Origin: Ailanthus altissimus
Lineage: Eukaryota > Streptophyta > Magnoliopsida > Sapindales > Simaroubaceae
Direction: 5' to 3'
Assembly: GCA_946807835.1 (NCBI GenBank)
Contig: OX327684.1
Location: 11,432,501 to 11,496,500 of the forward strand
DNA length: 64,000 bases
Part shown: positions 62,771-64,000 of the stretch, piece by piece
Position numbering within the stretch: position 1 is the first letter of the stretch
How the letters are laid out: each line of letters begins with the position of its first letter
Made by a program: the position numbers and the translations under genes
Notes under the pieces: generated by a model
What the model saw: only the letters and a program-made list of their open reading frames with translations
Told to the model about the DNA's origin: nothing
Databases searched by the model: none

Positions 62771-64000
62771 AGAAGACTTAACCCAACAATGAAAGAAGTA
62801 GTGAAAAAAGAGGTCTTGAAACTATTAGATGCGGGTATAATCTACCCAATTTCTGATAGTCAATGGGTAAGTCCAACTCAAGTAGTTCCTAAGAAATCTG
62901 GGGTTCCTGTTGTTGAAAATGAGAATGGGATACCTGTTCCAACTAGGGTAGTAAGTGGTTGGAGAATGTGTATTGATTATAGAAAGTTAAACACAGCCAC
63001 TAGGAAAGACTATTTTCCATTGCCTTTTATCGACCAAATTTTAGAACGTGTAGCTGGACATTCTTTTTATTGCTTTCTTGATGGGTATTCAGGGTATTAC
63101 CAGATTGAGATAGCTATAGAAGATCAAGAAAAAACTACTTTTACATGCCCTTTTGGTACTTATACTTTTCGTAGAATGCCATTTGGATTATGTAATGCAC
63201 CAGCTACTTTCCAGCGTTGCATGTTGAGTATTTTCTCTGATATGGTTGAAAAATGCATGGAAGTCTTTATGGATGATTTGACTATTTTTGGTAATTCTTT
63301 TGATTTATACCTACTTAACTTGAAATCTGTTTTGAGTAGATGTGAAGAAAAAGGACTTGTGCTAAATTGGGAGAAATGTCATTTCATGGTATCTTCAGGA
63401 ATCGTTTTGGGGCACATTGTATCTGAAAGAGGGATAGAGGTTGACAAGGCAAAAATTGAATTAATCTCTAAATTACCTACACCTAAAACGGTAAAAGATG
63501 TCCGATCCTTTCTTGGACACGCTGGCTTTTACAGAAGGTTTATACAAAATTTTTCTGCCATATCTAGACCATTGTGTAACCTTTTGCTAAAAGATGCAGA
63601 ATTTACATGGACACAAGAGTGTAAGGAGGCATTCCGAACACTCATTGCCAAACTTACCACCACTCCTATCATGCAATCACCGGATTGGAACCTCCCATTT
63701 GAAATTATGTGTGATGCAAGTAATTATGCTGTAGGAGCAGTTCTTGGGCAACGGAGGGAGGGAAAACCCTTTGTTGTTTATTATGCTAGTAGGACTTTGA
63801 ATGATGCTCAAATGAATTACACCACTACTGAAAAAGAACTATTAGCTGTTGTTTTTGCCTTAGATAAATTTCGTTCTTATTTGATTGGTTCACCTATTGT
63901 TATTTTTACTGACCACGCAGCCCTTAAGTACCTTCTTTCTAAGAAGGATGCTAAAGCCCGTTTAATTAGGTGGATTCTTCTTTTGCAGGAATTTAATATA
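62771..64000 (+). CDS. pol: Athila G reverse transcriptase and RNase H (runs off the window)
   Basis: Open to the right edge without a stop. Reads '[20 protein letters not shown]', '[20 protein letters not shown]', '[20 protein letters not shown]', '[20 protein letters not shown]', '[20 protein letters not shown]', '[20 protein letters not shown]'. The catalytic box [11 protein letters not shown] is intact, as is the first Asp (F-L-D-G). The thumb has '[16 protein letters not shown]'. RNase H follows with '[20 protein letters not shown]', '[20 protein letters not shown]', '[20 protein letters not shown]'. All of this is Athila-type. It lies in the same frame as the protease upstream, separated by one stop at 62,768. 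With no lost catalytic residue it is the best-preserved coding region in the window. Confidence 0.93.

Overview
This window is AT-rich, gene-poor nuclear DNA from a flowering plant, of the kind found in pericentromeric heterochromatin. I found no intact host gene, tRNA, rRNA or CRISPR array. Almost every base belongs to LTR retrotransposons of the Ty3/gypsy superfamily. Three lineages can be named from their coding remnants: Tat (integrase plus an antisense extra ORF), Athila (tRNA-Asp-type primer site and Athila-type gag and RT) and Tekay/Del chromoviruses (initiator-Met primer site and a C-terminal chromodomain-like segment). A fourth LTR family, called E here, is present only as LTRs. All lineage names rest on remembered family motifs, not on a search.

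Most of positions 294-57,680 can be read as one Russian doll. The outer layer is an old Tat element. Its integrase lies at 294-3,665. An antisense ORF runs from 51,476 back to 6,430 in pieces. Its 3' LTR starts at 52,312. A minus-strand Athila element (H) entered the antisense ORF; its two LTR remnants now lie at 15,165-18,484 and at 27,270-51,274. A Tekay element (Tekay-1, 27,348-51,052) entered H's right LTR. A non-autonomous Athila element (D, 36,919-44,778) entered Tekay-1's pol. A family E LTR (42,088-44,264) entered D's 3' LTR. A second, internally deleted Tekay copy (Tekay-0, 21,637-27,269) lies next to Tekay-1. Seven solo LTRs sit in these layers with perfect or one-mismatch 5-bp target duplications.

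At the right, Athila element F (from 53,261) entered the Tat 3' LTR, and a much younger Athila element G (from about 57,681 or 57,711) entered F and runs off the window. G still has gag, protease, RT and RNase H reading frames broken only by three stop codons and one 26-bp duplication. An LTR end of the same family as G occupies 1-293.

The parts that do not fit plain retrotransposon decay are: the multi-exon antisense ORF of the Tat element, a second fragment of such an ORF inside Tekay-1 pol, a 429-bp GC-richer insert with a 7-bp duplication at 30,361-30,789, GC-rich palindrome arrays in Athila-type LTRs, and a family of pol-less Athila elements (D, F, H) that share a C-terminal protein motif, a hairpin and, in D and F, the same zinc-knuckle change.
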